64,000 bases of DNA from assembly GCF_000020505.1 (NCBI RefSeq), contig NC_011027.1:418001-482000 (forward strand). Direction: 5' to 3'. Below, one piece after another: positions 7,951 through 19,953 of this stretch. The DNA is from Chlorobaculum parvum NCIB 8327. Its GTDB lineage: Bacteria; Bacteroidota; Chlorobiia; Chlorobiales; Chlorobiaceae. The notes under the pieces are model-generated. The model saw only the letters and a program-made list of their open reading frames with translations, made no database searches and was not told where the DNA came from. The position numbers and the translations under genes were made by a program. Numbering within the stretch: the first letter of the stretch is position 1; every line of letters begins with the position of its first letter.

Positions 7951-9640
7951 ACAGCTCCACGATCAGGTGTGACTCCGTTGAATATCCCTGCAAGACCCGT
8001 TCGAGATCGTCGATGAGCGACGGGCCGTACTTGTTCAGATAGTAGAAGATGTTAATGAGCCGCTCCTGCGGTACGCCTTCGGGGAAGAGGTTCAGCTCGG
8101 CCTTGTCGAGCTGCTGCAACAGTTCATCGTGTTTTCTGCGGCCTGCGCGGTAGGTCTTTTCCCGGATGTTGCCGATGATTTTGGCGATCTGTCCCGAGGA
8201 GCCCGCCAGAGCCTGCTGCAGGGTCGGATCCATTTTGACCAGTGCCGGTTCAAGCGTCGAAAGCGACCGGGTGACCTCTGATTCGACCTGCTCGAACAGG
8301 GCGTCGAGATTCTGGTTCTCCGCACCTGAAACCATCGATTTGCGCAGTTCCTGCAAATTCCCGAACAACGCTTCGTACACCTGTCGCCGCGAAAAGCTCG
8401 GCTTGCCGGTGACTTTGAGCACCTTGTCCATCGTGCGGGTGATTTTCGGCTCCACCAGTGTGAAGCTGCCGCGCGGAATCACGAAGGGCATCACCAGCCC
8501 GAACCGTTCGTACACCTTGCGGAACTGCGACAGATAACTGACCTCGCCGGGGCCGCCGATGTAGGCGAAGGTGGGCAGCACTGCGTCCTGCACGATCGGG
8601 CGCAGGATGACGTTCGGGCTGAACCGCTCCGGATGATCCTGGCAGAATTCGAGCAACTGGTGGCGCGTGTAGCGTTGGCGGTCGGGCAGAATCATGAAGT
8701 TTTCGGGCGATGGCTGCTCGATTTTCAGCCGCTGGCCGAGCTGGTTGAGGTAGAAGAGATTGACTGCGCGCGGCTTGGTCTGTGCCGGGTAGCCCATCGA
8801 TTCGAGCGTTGAGCTTTGTGCCACGACGTCGTACGACGAGGCAGGCGCGCTTTCGATCTCCTTGCAGAGCATCGGCGCGGCCAGTCGCTTGAACTCGGCG
8901 TCCTGCGTGGAGAGCAGAATCAGCGGATGGTTGCTGAAAAGCCGGTTCATCGTTGTTGCAAACGCGATTTCGAAAGTGCTCTCCGGGGTGTAGGCGGAGT
9001 GCAGAAGCTCGGCGATCTCCGGCTTGAAATCGGAGTCGGGCAGGAGGTCGAGGAACTCCCGCACTGTTTCAGTGATGCCGGAGCCGAGCGGCGTGGGACC
9101 TGCCATCTGATCCTGCTGGCGGTGGCCACCTTCGGCTTGTATGGTTTCCAGTCCGGCACCGGCAAAGAGTGCGGTGGCCGAGGCCTCGTCGAAATCGTGG
9201 TCTTCGCTTTCGATCCAGAATACCGGTACGAAATCGTATTCGGGGAACAGCTCCTTCTGCTTCCGGGCGATCACCACGGCGCTCAGCGCCTTGTAAATCG
9301 TGTACATCGGGCCGGTGAACAGGCCGGTCTGCTGGCCGGTGACGATGGCCATGCAGCGGGATGAGCGGAGCTTTTCGATCTCCTGCCGCTGCCGTTCCGA
9401 ACCGCCGAACCGGCTGTTCTGTTTCAACAGCAGCTCGACCAAGGCATTCCGTTTGAAGTCGCGCGAAGCCAGGAGCCCGAGGTGGCGGTAGTAGTCCGCA
9501 TCCTTGCGGTAATCGAGATGAAAGCAGTTAGAAACGAGCTTCGCCCGGGCTTCCGTGTCGGAGGTGTAGTCACAGAACAGGCGGGAAAAGCCCTTTTTGG
9601 GAGTCTGAATCCGCTGGTAGTCGATGAGGAAGGTGTTCAC
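7949..9640 (-). CDS. bshC: bacillithiol biosynthesis cysteine-adding enzyme BshC
   Basis: The 563-residue protein matches BshC along its length. It has the nucleotide-binding-like core motif [18 protein letters not shown] (about residues 98-115), [17 protein letters not shown], and the C-terminal coiled-coil half. BshC joins cysteine to GlcN-malate to make bacillithiol in the cytoplasm. Chlorobaculum is known to use N-methyl-bacillithiol, so the gene fits the host. It lies 4 bases after surE on the same strand. Confidence 0.92.
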   Translation of the reverse strand: MNTFLIDYQRIQTPKKGFSRLFCDYTSDTEARAKLVSNCFHLDYRKDADYYRHLGLLASRDFKRNALVELLLKQNSRFGGSERQRQEIEKLRSSRCMAIVTGQQTGLFTGPMYTIYKALSAVVIARKQKELFPEYDFVPVFWIESEDHDFDEASATALFAGAGLETIQAEGGHRQQDQMAGPTPLGSGITETVREFLDLLPDSDFKPEIAELLHSAYTPESTFEIAFATTMNRLFSNHPLILLSTQDAEFKRLAAPMLCKEIESAPASSYDVVAQSSTLESMGYPAQTKPRAVNLFYLNQLGQRLKIEQPSPENFMILPDRQRYTRHQLLEFCQDHPERFSPNVILRPIVQDAVLPTFAYIGGPGEVSYLSQFRKVYERFGLVMPFVIPRGSFTLVEPKITRTMDKVLKVTGKPSFSRRQVYEALFGNLQELRKSMVSGAENQNLDALFEQVESEVTRSLSTLEPALVKMDPTLQQALAGSSGQIAKIIGNIREKTYRAGRRKHDELLQQLDKAELNLFPEGVPQERLINIFYYLNKYGPSLIDDLERVLQGYSTESHLIVEL

Positions 9641-9644
9641 GTGC

Positions 9645-10430
9645 TTACTTGTTAAGTCCCCAGGTTTCGAGTTCGCTCCGGAAGCGATGATCGGTCCAGT
9701 CGCAGTTCAGTGGCGTGACGGCCACATAGTTGTGCCGCACGGCATATTCGTCCTGCGTCAGCTCTTCGTCGTGCAGCAAAAGGGTGCCGCCGAGCCAGTA
9801 GTACGGGTTGCCATAGACGTCGTGTCGTTCGATGGCCGACTCTTCCCACCGCGATTTTCCCTGCCGGGTAATGAGGATGCCTTTAATCTCATCTTCAGGG
9901 ACGTTCGGAATGTTAGCCGACAGGATGGTGTCGGTCGGCAGGCCGCGCTTGAGCGTCTCGCGGGCAAGTTGCCGGGCGAATTTTGCCGCGTAGGTGAAGT
10001 CTGCGTTCTCGTAGGTGGTCAGCGAAAAGGCGAGCGACGGCACGCCCTGAATCACCCCTTCGATCGCCGCAGCAACCGTACCGGAGTAGAGGGTGTTCAT
10101 GGCCGTATTGCTGCCATAATTGATGCCCGAGACGATCAGGTCGGGCTTCTCGTCGAGAATGTGGCTCAGGGCCACCTTGATGCAGTCCACTGGCGTGCCC
10201 GAGACGGTGTGCCCGTAAAAGCGGTTGTTTTTCCGGTACTCCCGGATGCGTAGCGGTTCGCCGAGCGTCATGGCGTGGCTCATGCCGCTGTGCGGATCGG
10301 CTGGCGCAACAATCGTCACGGAGCCGAGCTTTTTCATTGAAGCGGCAAGGGCGTGCAGGCCGGGGCCTTCGATGCCGTCATCGTTGCAGACCAGGATATG
10401 CGGTTTTTTCGGTTTGTTTCGTGCTGTCAA
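9645..10430 (-). CDS. surE: 5'/3'-nucleotidase SurE
   Basis: A 261-residue metal-dependent nucleoside monophosphate phosphatase. The N-terminal metal-binding pair is D17-D18 in [21 protein letters not shown] and the [11 protein letters not shown] segment are also family features. SurE dephosphorylates nucleotides in stationary phase or stress. It sits between the patatin-like gene and bshC with short gaps on both sides, suggesting one transcript. Confidence 0.93.
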   Translation of the reverse strand: MTARNKPKKPHILVCNDDGIEGPGLHALAASMKKLGSVTIVAPADPHSGMSHAMTLGEPLRIREYRKNNRFYGHTVSGTPVDCIKVALSHILDEKPDLIVSGINYGSNTAMNTLYSGTVAAAIEGVIQGVPSLAFSLTTYENADFTYAAKFARQLARETLKRGLPTDTILSANIPNVPEDEIKGILITRQGKSRWEESAIERHDVYGNPYYWLGGTLLLHDEELTQDEYAVRHNYVAVTPLNCDWTDHRFRSELETWGLNK

Positions 10431-10451
10431 AAGATTTCGTGGCTATCAGGT

Positions 10452-13244
10452 TCAAAAATCGTGTCCGAGGCTGAAGTAGAAAAGCGTTTCTGAAAAGTCG
10501 ATACGCGCCGAGTCGTTGATTTCATCGTTTTCAAACGCGAAGGGTCTGGCTACCGTAAACTGCGCCGGTCCGAGGGGCGTTTCCCACACCAGTCCCGCAC
10601 CTGCACCTTGCACCAGTTCATCGAGCGACATGTCGGCGCGCTGCTCCCACACATTGCCGATGTTGTAGACCAGGATGAACGAGGTCGGGAAGATCAGCTG
10701 CACCGGCGACTTGTAGCGCAGCATGGCGCTGAGAACGGCGATGTTCTCACCGATCAGGTCGCTGTCCTTCAATCCGATGAACCGGTAGCTGTATGCGTTG
10801 CCGGTTCCGCCAAGGAAAAACTTTTCGGTCAGCGGAATGCTTTTGCTGCTGATGCCGGCCAGGGCCGAGAGCTGGAGCGTGGTTGCTGAGCCGATCGAGA
10901 GGTTCTCTTCATGCTGAGCATCGAGTTGCCAGAACGCTTCGGGATTGTTCAGATAGGCCGGTGTGGAGCAGTAGCGGATGTTGGTATATCGTCCCTCGGA
11001 AGGCAGGAACGAACTGTCGCGATTGTCGAAGGTGAACTGGCCGCCGAACGAGAGCAGGTTGAGATTGCCGGTTTCATAAGACTGCGAAAGATTGTCCCTG
11101 AGATACGACTGCGCATTCTGGAGCGTGACGTTGGCCGTCAGGCGCCCGTTTTTGCTGACTCTCGTGCCGAATGCGGCGGTCAGGCCATAGCGCTGGATGC
11201 CAAGCTGACGGGGCTCTCCGGTTGCCTGCAAGCCCTGCTGTTCGGTAAAGGCCAGCTGGCGCGTGTCGATGTCCCGCTGGTCGAAAAAGAGCCTGGTGAA
11301 CATGGTCAGCGGCGTATGGCCGATCCGCGGCTGGTTGTATTCGAGGTTCAGGCGGTTGTTTTTCTGTCCGATTTTGGTCCAGGCGCCAAGGGAGTTGCCT
11401 GTCCCGTGCACATTTTCGTTCCTGAAATCGAGCAGGAGCTGCGCGTTGGAGGTTTCGTCGTAACGAACGCCGATACGAAGCACATTGGCCGGTTTTTCAT
11501 CCAGCCGCACCATGAGGGTGTTGCTGAAGGGCGAGCCTTGCGATTGCGGGGTTTCGGTGCCGAGGGAGACCCTGTTGAAGACCCCGGTACCATAGAGATT
11601 GTCGATCGTCTTTTCAGCATCGGCGTAGCGGAAGGCTCTGTCGGTATCGATTGCAATCTCGCGCTTGATGGGCAACGGCTTGGTGATATGTTTGTCCTGC
11701 TCGACCTCAACCTGTTCGATTTTACCGGATGAGAGTTGTACGGCAAGAGTTGTGCCGTTCACCGAGCAGTTCTCGATCTGGACGAGGCTGTAGCCTTGCT
11801 GCCGGTAGAGGCGGATCAGCTTTTCAAGTGCGCTGGTCGCCACGGCGTTGGTGTAGAGCCGGTCGAGGATTGGCTCGAAGGCCTGGTCGATCTTTTTTTG
11901 TGAAACAGCATTCGAAGGGCCGCCGGTGAGTTCGACCCGCTCAAGCCGGGGGAGTGGTTCAAGTACGAAAGCGGCGGTTCCGGCTTTTTTATCGATTCTG
12001 GTCCAGGCACGGCTGAACAGACCGGTTTCCAGAAGTTCTTGCAGGATTTTTTTCGCGTGGGTTCCGCTGCGTACGATGGCGTTGGCCGTTCTGGCCTGTT
12101 CGAGATAGGCTGCCGTCGCCGGGATGCCTTCGATGGTTTTGCGATAGCCGGAGAGTGCGATGTCGTGCTTCGGCTCGACCTGGATGCTCCGTTTGATGAC
12201 GGGGGCGAGCAGGCGGCCTTTGGCGTAGCCGGCGTCGATCAGTTCCGGGATGTCTGAGAAATCGGTCGCCTTGTGGTTTTCGAGGTCGGGCGCGATGACC
12301 AGGTCGGCCTGTTCGAGCTGCTGGGGGTACTGCACCTGGGTCAGAATGGTCATGGCCTGGTCGGCGGCCTTCCAGGGAACGTCGAGTTCGCTGCTGTCAG
12401 TGTACATCCTGCCGTGCGTGTCCACGGCGACCTTGTAGTCTGCCCCGGCGTTTTCAAGCTCATCAATGGGCAGGTTGGCCACCAGACCGCCGTCGGCAAG
12501 TCTCCGGCCGCCCCGCTCGATGGGCTGGTTAAGGATCGGCACCGTGCTGCTGGCCCGCATCGCTTCCGAGAGTGGCCCTGAGGTGAGCGTGACCCGGCGG
12601 CCGGAGAGCAGATCAGTCGTGACCGCTCTGAACGAAACCGGCAGATCGGAAAATGAGCTGCCGGTGTGGTACGGTGCGTTGAGCACCAGCAGGTCGATGG
12701 TTCGGGTGAAGGTTTGGGCCGCGCTCAGCGATTTGGGCACGACGAGCTTGAATTTTTCAAAACGGATGGCGATGGAGGCCCGGTCACGGATCGCTTTCTG
12801 TTCCAGATAGCTGTTGGTTCTGGGCGTTTCGCTATTGAGCGACGTCAGTTTTTCCCAGGGCAGGGCGTGGGCGAGCGAATCGAGCTCTGCGGCTGAGTAG
12901 CCTGAACTGTACAGTCCACCGACCAGCGCACCCATGCTGGTGCCGGCGATGCGGTCGATGGGCACCTGCGCCTCTTCCAATGCTTTGAGCACGCCGATCT
13001 GGGCAATGCCGTTGGCTCCTCCACCCGAGAGCGCGAGTCCGACGGTTTTGCGCAGGGGGCGCATGGCTGGTAATATTTCGTAACGCTGGCAGGGCGTGGC
13101 AAGCGTGTCGGGCCAGACGGTCACAGGCTCGGCGCTGGCGCGTCCGGCCGGGATGAGCTCGAGCACGATCGACAGCAGCAGGGCCAGCCCAATGAAAATC
13201 GGGCGTCTGCTCAAGCGCTTGTGCTGTTGATGATTGCAGTTCAC
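10452..13244 (-). CDS. patatin-like phospholipase fused to POTRA and Omp85-type barrel (PlpD-like)
   Basis: A 930-residue envelope protein in three parts. After a signal peptide (about residues 1-38) comes a patatin domain (about 65-260) with the oxyanion motif SGGGANG, nucleophile motif GTSMG and ADGG, giving the Ser-Asp dyad. A region of about 390-550 has POTRA-like repeats. The last 370 residues have alternating hydrophobic strands ending in F, typical of the bacterial surface antigen (D15) barrel. PlpD of Pseudomonas has the same order and is thought to hold or export its own lipase domain. The exact substrate (phospholipid or lysophospholipid) is unknown. Confidence 0.88.
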   Translation of the reverse strand: MNCNHQQHKRLSRRPIFIGLALLLSIVLELIPAGRASAEPVTVWPDTLATPCQRYEILPAMRPLRKTVGLALSGGGANGIAQIGVLKALEEAQVPIDRIAGTSMGALVGGLYSSGYSAAELDSLAHALPWEKLTSLNSETPRTNSYLEQKAIRDRASIAIRFEKFKLVVPKSLSAAQTFTRTIDLLVLNAPYHTGSSFSDLPVSFRAVTTDLLSGRRVTLTSGPLSEAMRASSTVPILNQPIERGGRRLADGGLVANLPIDELENAGADYKVAVDTHGRMYTDSSELDVPWKAADQAMTILTQVQYPQQLEQADLVIAPDLENHKATDFSDIPELIDAGYAKGRLLAPVIKRSIQVEPKHDIALSGYRKTIEGIPATAAYLEQARTANAIVRSGTHAKKILQELLETGLFSRAWTRIDKKAGTAAFVLEPLPRLERVELTGGPSNAVSQKKIDQAFEPILDRLYTNAVATSALEKLIRLYRQQGYSLVQIENCSVNGTTLAVQLSSGKIEQVEVEQDKHITKPLPIKREIAIDTDRAFRYADAEKTIDNLYGTGVFNRVSLGTETPQSQGSPFSNTLMVRLDEKPANVLRIGVRYDETSNAQLLLDFRNENVHGTGNSLGAWTKIGQKNNRLNLEYNQPRIGHTPLTMFTRLFFDQRDIDTRQLAFTEQQGLQATGEPRQLGIQRYGLTAAFGTRVSKNGRLTANVTLQNAQSYLRDNLSQSYETGNLNLLSFGGQFTFDNRDSSFLPSEGRYTNIRYCSTPAYLNNPEAFWQLDAQHEENLSIGSATTLQLSALAGISSKSIPLTEKFFLGGTGNAYSYRFIGLKDSDLIGENIAVLSAMLRYKSPVQLIFPTSFILVYNIGNVWEQRADMSLDELVQGAGAGLVWETPLGPAQFTVARPFAFENDEINDSARIDFSETLFYFSLGHDF

Positions 13245-13334
13245 AGGAGACTCCGGCAGCAGCCTGTTTTTGAGATGTCGTGGCGAGTTTATATCTTGAA
13301 TTCCAAAGTAAACTCTTTAGTGGTAATAATAAAA

Positions 13335-14174
13335 ATGGTCTGGTTCAAACGGGGGATACCCTCCATCAAGACAACGGACAAGCGCGACACCCCTGAAGGG
13401 TTGTGGTCCAAATGCGACGAATGCGGCGCTGCGTTGCACAAAAAACAGCTCGAAGATCACCTCTACACCTGCCCGGAGTGTGGTCATCACTTCCGAATCA
13501 GTCCTGATCTCTACTTCTCGTTCCTGTTCGACGATGGGGCGTGGGATGAATTCGACGGCCAGCTCAGAGCTGCCGATCCGCTTACCTTTGTCGATACGAA
13601 AAAGTATCCCGATCGCGTGCGCGACACGATGCAGAAATCGGGAAAGAGCGAAGCGTGCCGGAACGCTACCGGTTCGATGGGTGGTTCCGCTGCGGTTATT
13701 TCCGCGATGGATTTCGGTTTCATCGGCGGCTCGATGGGCTCGGTGGTAGGTGAAAAGATTTCGCGGGCGGCTGACAAGAGCGTCGAATTGAACGCACCGC
13801 TCATATTGATTTCTCAATCCGGCGGCGCACGCATGATGGAGGGCGCGTTCAGCCTCATGCAGATGGCCAAGACCTCAGCCCGTCTGACGCGACTCGGTGA
13901 ACGGAACATTCCATTCATCTCGCTCATGACCGATCCGACGATGGGCGGCATCAGCGCTTCGTATGCCATGCTTGGCGATCTGAACATCAGCGAGCCGAAA
14001 GCGCTCATCGGCTTTGCCGGCCCGCGAGTTATCCGCGATACCATCAAGCGCGACCTGCCCGAAGGCTTCCAGCGCGCCGAGTTTCTCAAGGAGCACGGTT
14101 TCGTCGATATGATCGTTCACCGCAAGGACTTGCGCTTGCAGCTCATCAAGCTGTTCAAGCACCTGCGGGGGTAA
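13335..14174 (+). CDS. accD: acetyl-CoA carboxylase carboxyltransferase beta subunit
   Basis: The 279-residue AccD has a four-cysteine zinc ribbon (C27, C30, C46, C49) at the N-terminus and a crotonase-like carboxyltransferase core, with [11 protein letters not shown] and [15 protein letters not shown]. With AccA it transfers carboxyl from biotin to acetyl-CoA, the first step of fatty acid synthesis. I use ATG 13335 (MVWFKRG) because it is the usual AccD N-terminus; the open frame extends upstream to 13221 without homology. A terminator follows at 14201. Confidence 0.95.
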   Translation: MVWFKRGIPSIKTTDKRDTPEGLWSKCDECGAALHKKQLEDHLYTCPECGHHFRISPDLYFSFLFDDGAWDEFDGQLRAADPLTFVDTKKYPDRVRDTMQKSGKSEACRNATGSMGGSAAVISAMDFGFIGGSMGSVVGEKISRAADKSVELNAPLILISQSGGARMMEGAFSLMQMAKTSARLTRLGERNIPFISLMTDPTMGGISASYAMLGDLNISEPKALIGFAGPRVIRDTIKRDLPEGFQRAEFLKEHGFVDMIVHRKDLRLQLIKLFKHLRG

Positions 14175-14202
14175 ACGGAGTGGTATCGGATAGTGTTCTT
14201 CA

Positions 14203-14231
14203 AGGGCGGTTTGTGAACCGCCCTTTTTTTT
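14203..14231 (+). terminator. rho-independent terminator after accD
   Basis: aagggcggtt, a short loop and aaccgccctt form a strong GC hairpin, directly followed by a run of T (14224-14231). It sits about 30 bases after the accD stop. Confidence 0.85.
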
Positions 14232-14324
14232 GTGGGCTGAGGAGGGAAATGGACTGAGTGGACAGTGAAAATGTATGATACTCGGGTATGTTCAGGGCAT
14301 CCCGACTTGTCGGGATGTCCTTGC

Positions 14325-14361
14325 TATTGTCAACTATCCATTATCAACTCTCAACTGTTTT
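14325..14361. repeat. GTTGACAATGGATAATTGA-type repeat at the thyX 3' end
   Basis: The segment attgtcaactatccattatc and the following aactctcaactg is the complement of the elements at 19880, 29441 and 44300. It supplies the stop codon and last few codons of thyX, so the element has written over the gene's 3' edge. Confidence 0.6.
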
Positions 14362-15006
14362 CCAGCCCATTGCCTTGCTGATGACCGGGAACTGTTCCAT
14401 GAAAATCGATTTGATGGCTTCGGCGATGTCGCGGTGCTCTTTCTGGGTGGTCGGGTCGGTGCGGACGTCGAGGTAGTGAATCCAGCTTCGCACGGAACCT
14501 TTCATGTAGAGCCGGGTCTGCGTGCCGAGCGGCAGCAGCACGCGGGCGCTCTCCTTGGCAATGCCCTTCTCCAGCGCCTCTTCGTAGCTGTCGAATGCGA
14601 GCTTCGCAATCTTCTCCTGCGCTTCGTCGAACCATGCCACGGTTGCTTCGTCGAGATCGTCCAGCGAGTTCTGCCGGTTCTTCGTATCCTGCCGCCTCGG
14701 CTGGTACTTTTCGGTCGTCTGCGCTTTGGCATAGCGCTGCGAGAACTCCTGGAAGCAGAAGCTCCGGTGCCGGAGAATCTGCGGGGAGATGGCACGGGAG
14801 GTGGTGATTTCGACGGTCATGTCAACCATCTCGAACACGCTCCAGTGCTTCTTGTCAATGCAGTAGGAGAGCAGCTTCTCGTAGTCCGGCGTCTCCTGAT
14901 GCGGGCTCGAAACCCTCGCGCAGTAGGCCATAAGGCCTTCGGGGGTAAGCTGGCGGTCGTCGATTTCGATGAGCGGATTGGTGACGGAAATGAGGCGTAC
15001 CTGCAT
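14344..15006 (-). CDS. thyX: flavin-dependent thymidylate synthase ThyX
   Basis: The 220-residue enzyme carries the ThyX signature RHR-x7-S-x-R in [16 protein letters not shown]. It methylates dUMP using methylene-tetrahydrofolate, with FAD and NAD(P)H as reductant, and replaces ThyA. No thyA is seen in the window. The last residues (TVES) are encoded within a dispersed repeat, so the C-terminus may differ in relatives. Confidence 0.95.
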   Translation of the reverse strand: MQVRLISVTNPLIEIDDRQLTPEGLMAYCARVSSPHQETPDYEKLLSYCIDKKHWSVFEMVDMTVEITTSRAISPQILRHRSFCFQEFSQRYAKAQTTEKYQPRRQDTKNRQNSLDDLDEATVAWFDEAQEKIAKLAFDSYEEALEKGIAKESARVLLPLGTQTRLYMKGSVRSWIHYLDVRTDPTTQKEHRDIAEAIKSIFMEQFPVISKAMGWKTVES

Positions 15007-15246
15007 GGCTATTTGGCGGTCTTGAGTGGTGGTATGAAGCGTTCAATATACCAAAAGTCGGAGAGGCGACGGAGGTGCTGTTTTATTAATTTAAGGAAAG
15101 CGGAACCGGATTTCAGGAATTCTTGTTTCGTCTCTGTATTTTAGGTGATCTTTTGCAGGGCTTCGTTACGATCTGGCAAGGATTTCTGCGAAGCTGTAAC
15201 ACACGGGGGCCTTATCGCCGGTTTCCGCAAAAAAAGTTTGAAGCAT

Positions 15247-15924
15247 ATGGCTAACATCAATTTCGGTTTCAATCATCACGCCAAGAAGCTCTACTCCGGA
15301 GCGATTGAAAACAGCATCAACAACCAGCTCGTGCCGATGGTTATCGAGACCTCGGGACGCGGCGAGCGTGCGTTCGACATCTTTTCCCGCCTTCTGCGTG
15401 AGCGCATCATCTTCCTCGGTTCTCCCATTGACGAGCACGTTGCGGGGCTGATCATGGCGCAGCTCATCTTCCTCGAATCGGAAGACCCGGAGCGCGACAT
15501 CTACATCTACGTCAACTCGCCCGGCGGAAGCGTATCGGCAGGTCTCGGCATCTACGACACGATGCAGTACATCCGTCCCGACATCTCGACGGTTTGCGTC
15601 GGCATGGCGGCCAGTATGGGCGCATTCCTGCTTGCCAGTGGAACGGCAGGCAAGCGCGCTTCGCTTCCGCACTCGCGCATCATGATTCACCAGCCTTCGG
15701 GCGGCGCGCAGGGTCAGGAGACCGACATTCTCATTCAGGCCCGCGAGATCGAGAAGATCCGCCACCTGCTCGAAGATCTGCTCGCCAAGCACACCGGCCA
15801 GAATGTCAAGACCATTCGCGAGGATTCCGAGCGCGACCGCTGGATGAACGCCACCGAGGCCAAGGAGTACGGACTGATCGACCAGATTTTCGAAAAACGT
15901 CCGGCTCCGGAAAACGCCGGCTGA
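15247..15924 (+). CDS. clpP: ATP-dependent Clp protease proteolytic subunit
   Basis: The 225-residue serine protease carries nucleophile S123 in [14 protein letters not shown] and H148 in [10 protein letters not shown]. It forms a tetradecameric chamber and degrades proteins delivered by ClpX or ClpA. I chose ATG 15247 ([10 protein letters not shown]), which leaves an N-terminal segment of about 28 residues before the conserved VPMVIE. The frame is open upstream to 15145, but that stretch does not look like ClpP. No clpX follows; valS comes next after 87 bases. Confidence 0.95.
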   Translation: MANINFGFNHHAKKLYSGAIENSINNQLVPMVIETSGRGERAFDIFSRLLRERIIFLGSPIDEHVAGLIMAQLIFLESEDPERDIYIYVNSPGGSVSAGLGIYDTMQYIRPDISTVCVGMAASMGAFLLASGTAGKRASLPHSRIMIHQPSGGAQGQETDILIQAREIEKIRHLLEDLLAKHTGQNVKTIREDSERDRWMNATEAKEYGLIDQIFEKRPAPENAG

Positions 15925-16011
15925 ACGGTTTTCTGATCAACATTTCGGGCGTCATCCTTTATCGAAGAGGGGTGGCGCCCGTCACCTTTAAATTCGCTTT
16001 GCACGATACTC

Positions 16012-18720
16012 ATGAGTGACCATTCCGCTGCGCAGAATCTTGACAAAACCTATAACCACCACGAAGTAGAAGAGCGTTGGAGAAGCGCGCACTGGGAGGC
16101 GCTCGGCACTTTCCACGCCGAACACTCGCGGGTGCAGGAGGGGGCGACGCCCTACACGGTGCTGATGCCGCCGCCGAACGTGACCGGCAGCCTGACGCTG
16201 GGCCACGTGCTGAACCACACGCTTCAGGACATCTTCATCCGCTACGCCCGCATGGGCGGCAAGGAGGCGCTGTGGCTGCCCGGCACCGACCACGCTGGCA
16301 TCGCGACGCAGACCGTGGTGGAGAAGAAGCTGCGCAAGGAGGGCGTCACGCGCCACGATCTCGGTCGGCGCGATTTTCTCGACAAGGTGTGGGAGTGGCG
16401 CGAGGAGTACGGCGGCCTGATTCTGCGCCAGCTCCGCAAGCTCGGCATTTCGTGCGACTGGCGGCGCAACCTCTTCACGATGGATGAGCGCGCCTCCGAA
16501 GCGGTCATCAATACTTTCGTGGCGCTCTACCGCGAAGGGCTGATCTACCGTGGCCGCCGCATCATCAACTGGTGCCCGGTGTCGCAGACGGCGTTGTCGG
16601 ACGAAGAGGTCATCATGAAGTCGCGGCGCGACAAGCTGGTCTATGTGAGCTACCCGCTCGCCAAGGATCCGTCGCGCTCGATCACCATCGCCACGGTGCG
16701 TCCCGAGACGATCTTGGCCGACGTGGCCATCGCGGTCAATCCGAACGATGAGCGCTATGCCGATCTCATCGGCGAGCTGGTGGTTGTGCCGATTGCCGGA
16801 CGCCACGTGCCGATCATTGCCGATGACTACGTCGATATCGAGTTCGGAACCGGCGCGCTGAAGATCACCCCGGCGCACGATCCGAACGACTACGAGGTGG
16901 CCAAGCGTCACAATCTGCCGGTCTTCTCGGTGATCGGCAAGGATGCCCGCATGACCGATGAGTGCGGCTATGCGGGGATGGATCGCTTCGAGGCCCGCGA
17001 CAAGATCGTTGCCGATCTCGAAGAGCTGGGCCATCTGGTCAAATCGGAGGAGTACGAGCACAACGTGGGCTACTCCGAACGCGCCGACGTGGTTGTCGAA
17101 CCGTACCTCTCCGAGCAGTGGTTCGTCAAGATGCAGCCGCTCGCCGAACCGGCGCTGAAGGCGGTCAACGACGGCGAAATCCGCTTCCATCCGGAGCACT
17201 GGATCAACACCTACCGCCACTGGATGGAGAATATTCAGGACTGGTGCATCTCCCGCCAGCTCTGGTGGGGCCACCGCATTCCGGCCTGGTACGACGATAA
17301 GGGCAACGTCTGGGTCGCCGCCTCCTACGACGAGGCGTGTCACCTCGCAGGCACCGACAAGCTCGTGCAGGAGGAGGATGTGCTCGACACCTGGTTCTCG
17401 TCCTGGCTCTGGCCGTTGACCACGCTCGGCTGGACGGGCCTGCACAGCGACAACGACGACCTCCGCGCCTTCTACCCAACCGACACGCTGGTGACCGGCC
17501 CGGACATCATCTTTTTCTGGGTGGCCCGCATGATTATGGCCGGGCTGCACTTCAAGGGCGACGTGCCGTTCCGCGACGTCTACTTCACCAGCATCATCCG
17601 CGACATGAAGGGGCGCAAGCTCTCCAAGTCGCTTGGCAACTCGCCCGACCCGCTCAAGGTGATCGACACCTACGGCACCGACGCCCTGCGCTTCACGATT
17701 GTCTATATCGCCCCTCTCGGCCAGGATGTGCTCTTTGGCGAGGAGAAGTGCGAGCTCGGCCGCAATTTCGCCACCAAAATCTGGAACGCCTCGCGCTTCG
17801 TCTTCATGCAGCGCGAAAAGCTTTTCGCCACCAGCGAAGAGTTCGTCGATGCCTTCACGAACTTCACGCCTCAGCGCGAGCTGATGTCCTCCGCCGGGCT
17901 CTGGCTGATGTCGCGCTACAACGCCATGCTCGAACGCTACCACCAGGCGATGGCGAACTTCAAGGTGAACGACATGGTGAAGATCGTGCACGAGTTCTTC
18001 TGGGGCGACTACTGCGACTGGTACGTCGAGGCGCTCAAAAGCGAGCTGGCGGGTGAAACCTCCGAAGAGCGTGGACGCCACGCGGTCTGCCTGGCGGTTT
18101 CAGTGCTCGAAGGAGTGCTCAAGGCGCTGCATCCGGTCATGCCATTCATCACCGATGAAATCTGGCACGCCATCGCGCCGCGCGGCACGGAGCAGACCAT
18201 CGCCAGGGAAACCATGCCGAAACCCGATGCGTCGTGGACGGCAGAAGATGCCGCCGCGTTTGACCTCGTGCGTAACATGGTTTCGGAAATCCGCAGCCTC
18301 CGCTCGGCCTTTAACGTGCCGCATGACTTGCGCGCGCAGGCGGTCGTCCGAGTCGCATCGCCCGAAGCGCTTGCGGCGTTTGAAGCCGGCCGCAGTATTT
18401 TCCCGGCTCTGACGAAGTGCGATGTGGAACTTGGCGAAACGGTCGAGCGACCGGCCCATTCAGCCGCATCAGTGGTGGATGGCAATGAACTTTTTATTCG
18501 TCTGGAAGGGTTAATATCGTTCGACAAAGAAAAATCCCGCTTGCAGAAAGAGATCTCGAAGGTGACAGCCTACATCGGATCGTTGGAGAAAAAACTTTCA
18601 AACGAGAAATTTGTATCCAACGCTCCAGCCGAGGTCGTTGAAAAAGAGAGGGAAAAGCTTGAAGAGTCGCGTACGCTGGTTCGTAAGCTTCAGGAGAACC
18701 TTGAAGTGCTGAGTCAGTAA
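16012..18720 (+). CDS. valS: valyl-tRNA synthetase
   Basis: A class I aminoacyl-tRNA synthetase of 902 residues. The HIGH-type motif is in [18 protein letters not shown], and KMSKS appears as KLSKS in [14 protein letters not shown] (about residue 537). It has the editing (CP1) insertion, a [16 protein letters not shown] segment and a C-terminal coiled coil (about 835-900), which is specific to ValRS among close relatives. It charges tRNA-Val. Very long open frames on the opposite strand are shadows of its GC-rich codons. Confidence 0.97.
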   Translation: MSDHSAAQNLDKTYNHHEVEERWRSAHWEALGTFHAEHSRVQEGATPYTVLMPPPNVTGSLTLGHVLNHTLQDIFIRYARMGGKEALWLPGTDHAGIATQTVVEKKLRKEGVTRHDLGRRDFLDKVWEWREEYGGLILRQLRKLGISCDWRRNLFTMDERASEAVINTFVALYREGLIYRGRRIINWCPVSQTALSDEEVIMKSRRDKLVYVSYPLAKDPSRSITIATVRPETILADVAIAVNPNDERYADLIGELVVVPIAGRHVPIIADDYVDIEFGTGALKITPAHDPNDYEVAKRHNLPVFSVIGKDARMTDECGYAGMDRFEARDKIVADLEELGHLVKSEEYEHNVGYSERADVVVEPYLSEQWFVKMQPLAEPALKAVNDGEIRFHPEHWINTYRHWMENIQDWCISRQLWWGHRIPAWYDDKGNVWVAASYDEACHLAGTDKLVQEEDVLDTWFSSWLWPLTTLGWTGLHSDNDDLRAFYPTDTLVTGPDIIFFWVARMIMAGLHFKGDVPFRDVYFTSIIRDMKGRKLSKSLGNSPDPLKVIDTYGTDALRFTIVYIAPLGQDVLFGEEKCELGRNFATKIWNASRFVFMQREKLFATSEEFVDAFTNFTPQRELMSSAGLWLMSRYNAMLERYHQAMANFKVNDMVKIVHEFFWGDYCDWYVEALKSELAGETSEERGRHAVCLAVSVLEGVLKALHPVMPFITDEIWHAIAPRGTEQTIARETMPKPDASWTAEDAAAFDLVRNMVSEIRSLRSAFNVPHDLRAQAVVRVASPEALAAFEAGRSIFPALTKCDVELGETVERPAHSAASVVDGNELFIRLEGLISFDKEKSRLQKEISKVTAYIGSLEKKLSNEKFVSNAPAEVVEKEREKLEESRTLVRKLQENLEVLSQ

Positions 18721-18895
18721 AACAGCGTTTTTTCAGGCTTGAGTCAAAAAAAGTCCGATTTTTTTCAGATATTCCGAGTTTGAACTCGTTTGTCCGGAGA
18801 GCCGCTGCTGCGGTCGATGGCTGTAATCCGACTGACAGGCCGTAGCGTTCAGTGCACCTGACAGTGTCGCGAAGTTCGAACGAGGAACTTATTCC

Positions 18896-19795
18896 ATGAG
18901 GCAATTGAAGATCAGTAAACAGATTACCAACAGGGAGAGCCTCTCCCTCGACCGTTACCTCCAGGAGATCGGCAAGTACGATCTTTTGACGGCCGAAGAC
19001 GAGGTGAAGCTTACGATGGCCATCAAGGAAGGCTATGACATGCCGGTTGATACCGTCGAGTACAAACGCGCCAAGCGTGCGCTCGACAAGCTGATCAAGG
19101 GTAACCTCCGGTTCGTTGTTTCGGTGGCCAAGCAATACCAGAACCAGGGCCTGACCCTCGGCGACCTGATCAACGAGGGGAACCTCGGGCTGATCAAGGC
19201 GGCCAAGCGCTTCGACGAAACCCGCGGCTTCAAGTTTATCTCTTACGCTGTGTGGTGGATTCGGCAGTCGATTCTGCAGGCACTTGCTGAGCAGTCGAGG
19301 ATTGTGCGTCTGCCGCTCAACCGTGTGGGCACGCTGAACAAGATCAGCAAGGCCTACAGCCAGCTTGAGCAGGAGTACGAGCGTGATCCGAACACCAAGG
19401 AGCTTGCCAATTTGCTCGACATGGACTCGCAGGATGTGGCCGATACCCTCAAGATCGCCGGACGCCATGTTTCGGTCGATGCGCCATTCGCGCAGGGTGA
19501 CGACAACCGCCTGCTCGACGTGTTGCAGAACGACGGCCACATGCCCGACCACACGCTGAATCGCGATTCGCTCACCCTCGAAGTCGAGCGCTCGCTTTCT
19601 GTGCTTGCCCCGAGAGAGGCCGACGTCATCCGCTCCTACTTCGGCATCGGCATGGAAAACCCGCTGACCCTCGAAGAGATCGGTGAAAAGTTCAAACTCA
19701 CCCGCGAGCGCGTCCGCCAGATCAAGGAAAAAGCGATCCGTCGCCTGCGTCAGTCCGCCTACAAAGAGGTGCTCAAGGAGTACATCGGAAGCTGA
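18896..19795 (+). CDS. rpoD: primary RNA polymerase sigma factor (sigma-70, short form)
   Basis: The 299-residue protein has sigma region 1.2 ([20 protein letters not shown]), region 2 with [33 protein letters not shown] and [13 protein letters not shown], region 3, and region 4 ending in the HTH ([29 protein letters not shown]). It lacks region 1.1 and the non-conserved insert, as is usual for the housekeeping sigma of Chlorobi and Bacteroidetes. It directs transcription from most promoters. A 175-base leader precedes it. Confidence 0.93.
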   Translation: MRQLKISKQITNRESLSLDRYLQEIGKYDLLTAEDEVKLTMAIKEGYDMPVDTVEYKRAKRALDKLIKGNLRFVVSVAKQYQNQGLTLGDLINEGNLGLIKAAKRFDETRGFKFISYAVWWIRQSILQALAEQSRIVRLPLNRVGTLNKISKAYSQLEQEYERDPNTKELANLLDMDSQDVADTLKIAGRHVSVDAPFAQGDDNRLLDVLQNDGHMPDHTLNRDSLTLEVERSLSVLAPREADVIRSYFGIGMENPLTLEEIGEKFKLTRERVRQIKEKAIRRLRQSAYKEVLKEYIGS

Positions 19796-19823
19796 TTTCC
19801 AGTTCGAGACAGACAAATTCATC

Positions 19824-19860
19824 AAAGCCGGTGGTAGTTTCGCCGGCTTTGGTGTTTTAT
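19824..19860 (+). terminator. probable terminator after rpoD
   Basis: aaagccgg (19824-19831) pairs with ccggcttt (19843-19850), followed by a mixed T-rich tract ggtgttttat. The stem is good but the T-run is weak. Confidence 0.5.
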
Positions 19861-19875
19861 GGAGTGAAGGGAAGA

Positions 19876-19912
19876 ATTGATAGTTGACAGTTGACAATGG
19901 ATAGTTGAGGGA
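19876..19912. repeat. GTTGACAATGGATAATTGA-type repeat after rpoD
   Basis: tgatagttgacagttgacaa and the following tggatagttgagg is a copy of the dispersed element also seen at 14325, 29441, 44300, 44437 and 62430. It lies between convergent genes. Confidence 0.6.
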
Positions 19913-19953
19913 ATTGGAGGGACGCATGGTGGGCGCTTTTTCCCAAACTGCCC

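Noticed and set aside
15988-18081. Open frame of nearly 700 codons opposite valS
   Set aside because: It follows the codon pattern of valS in a GC-rich gene, has low-complexity composition and no domain; an antisense shadow.
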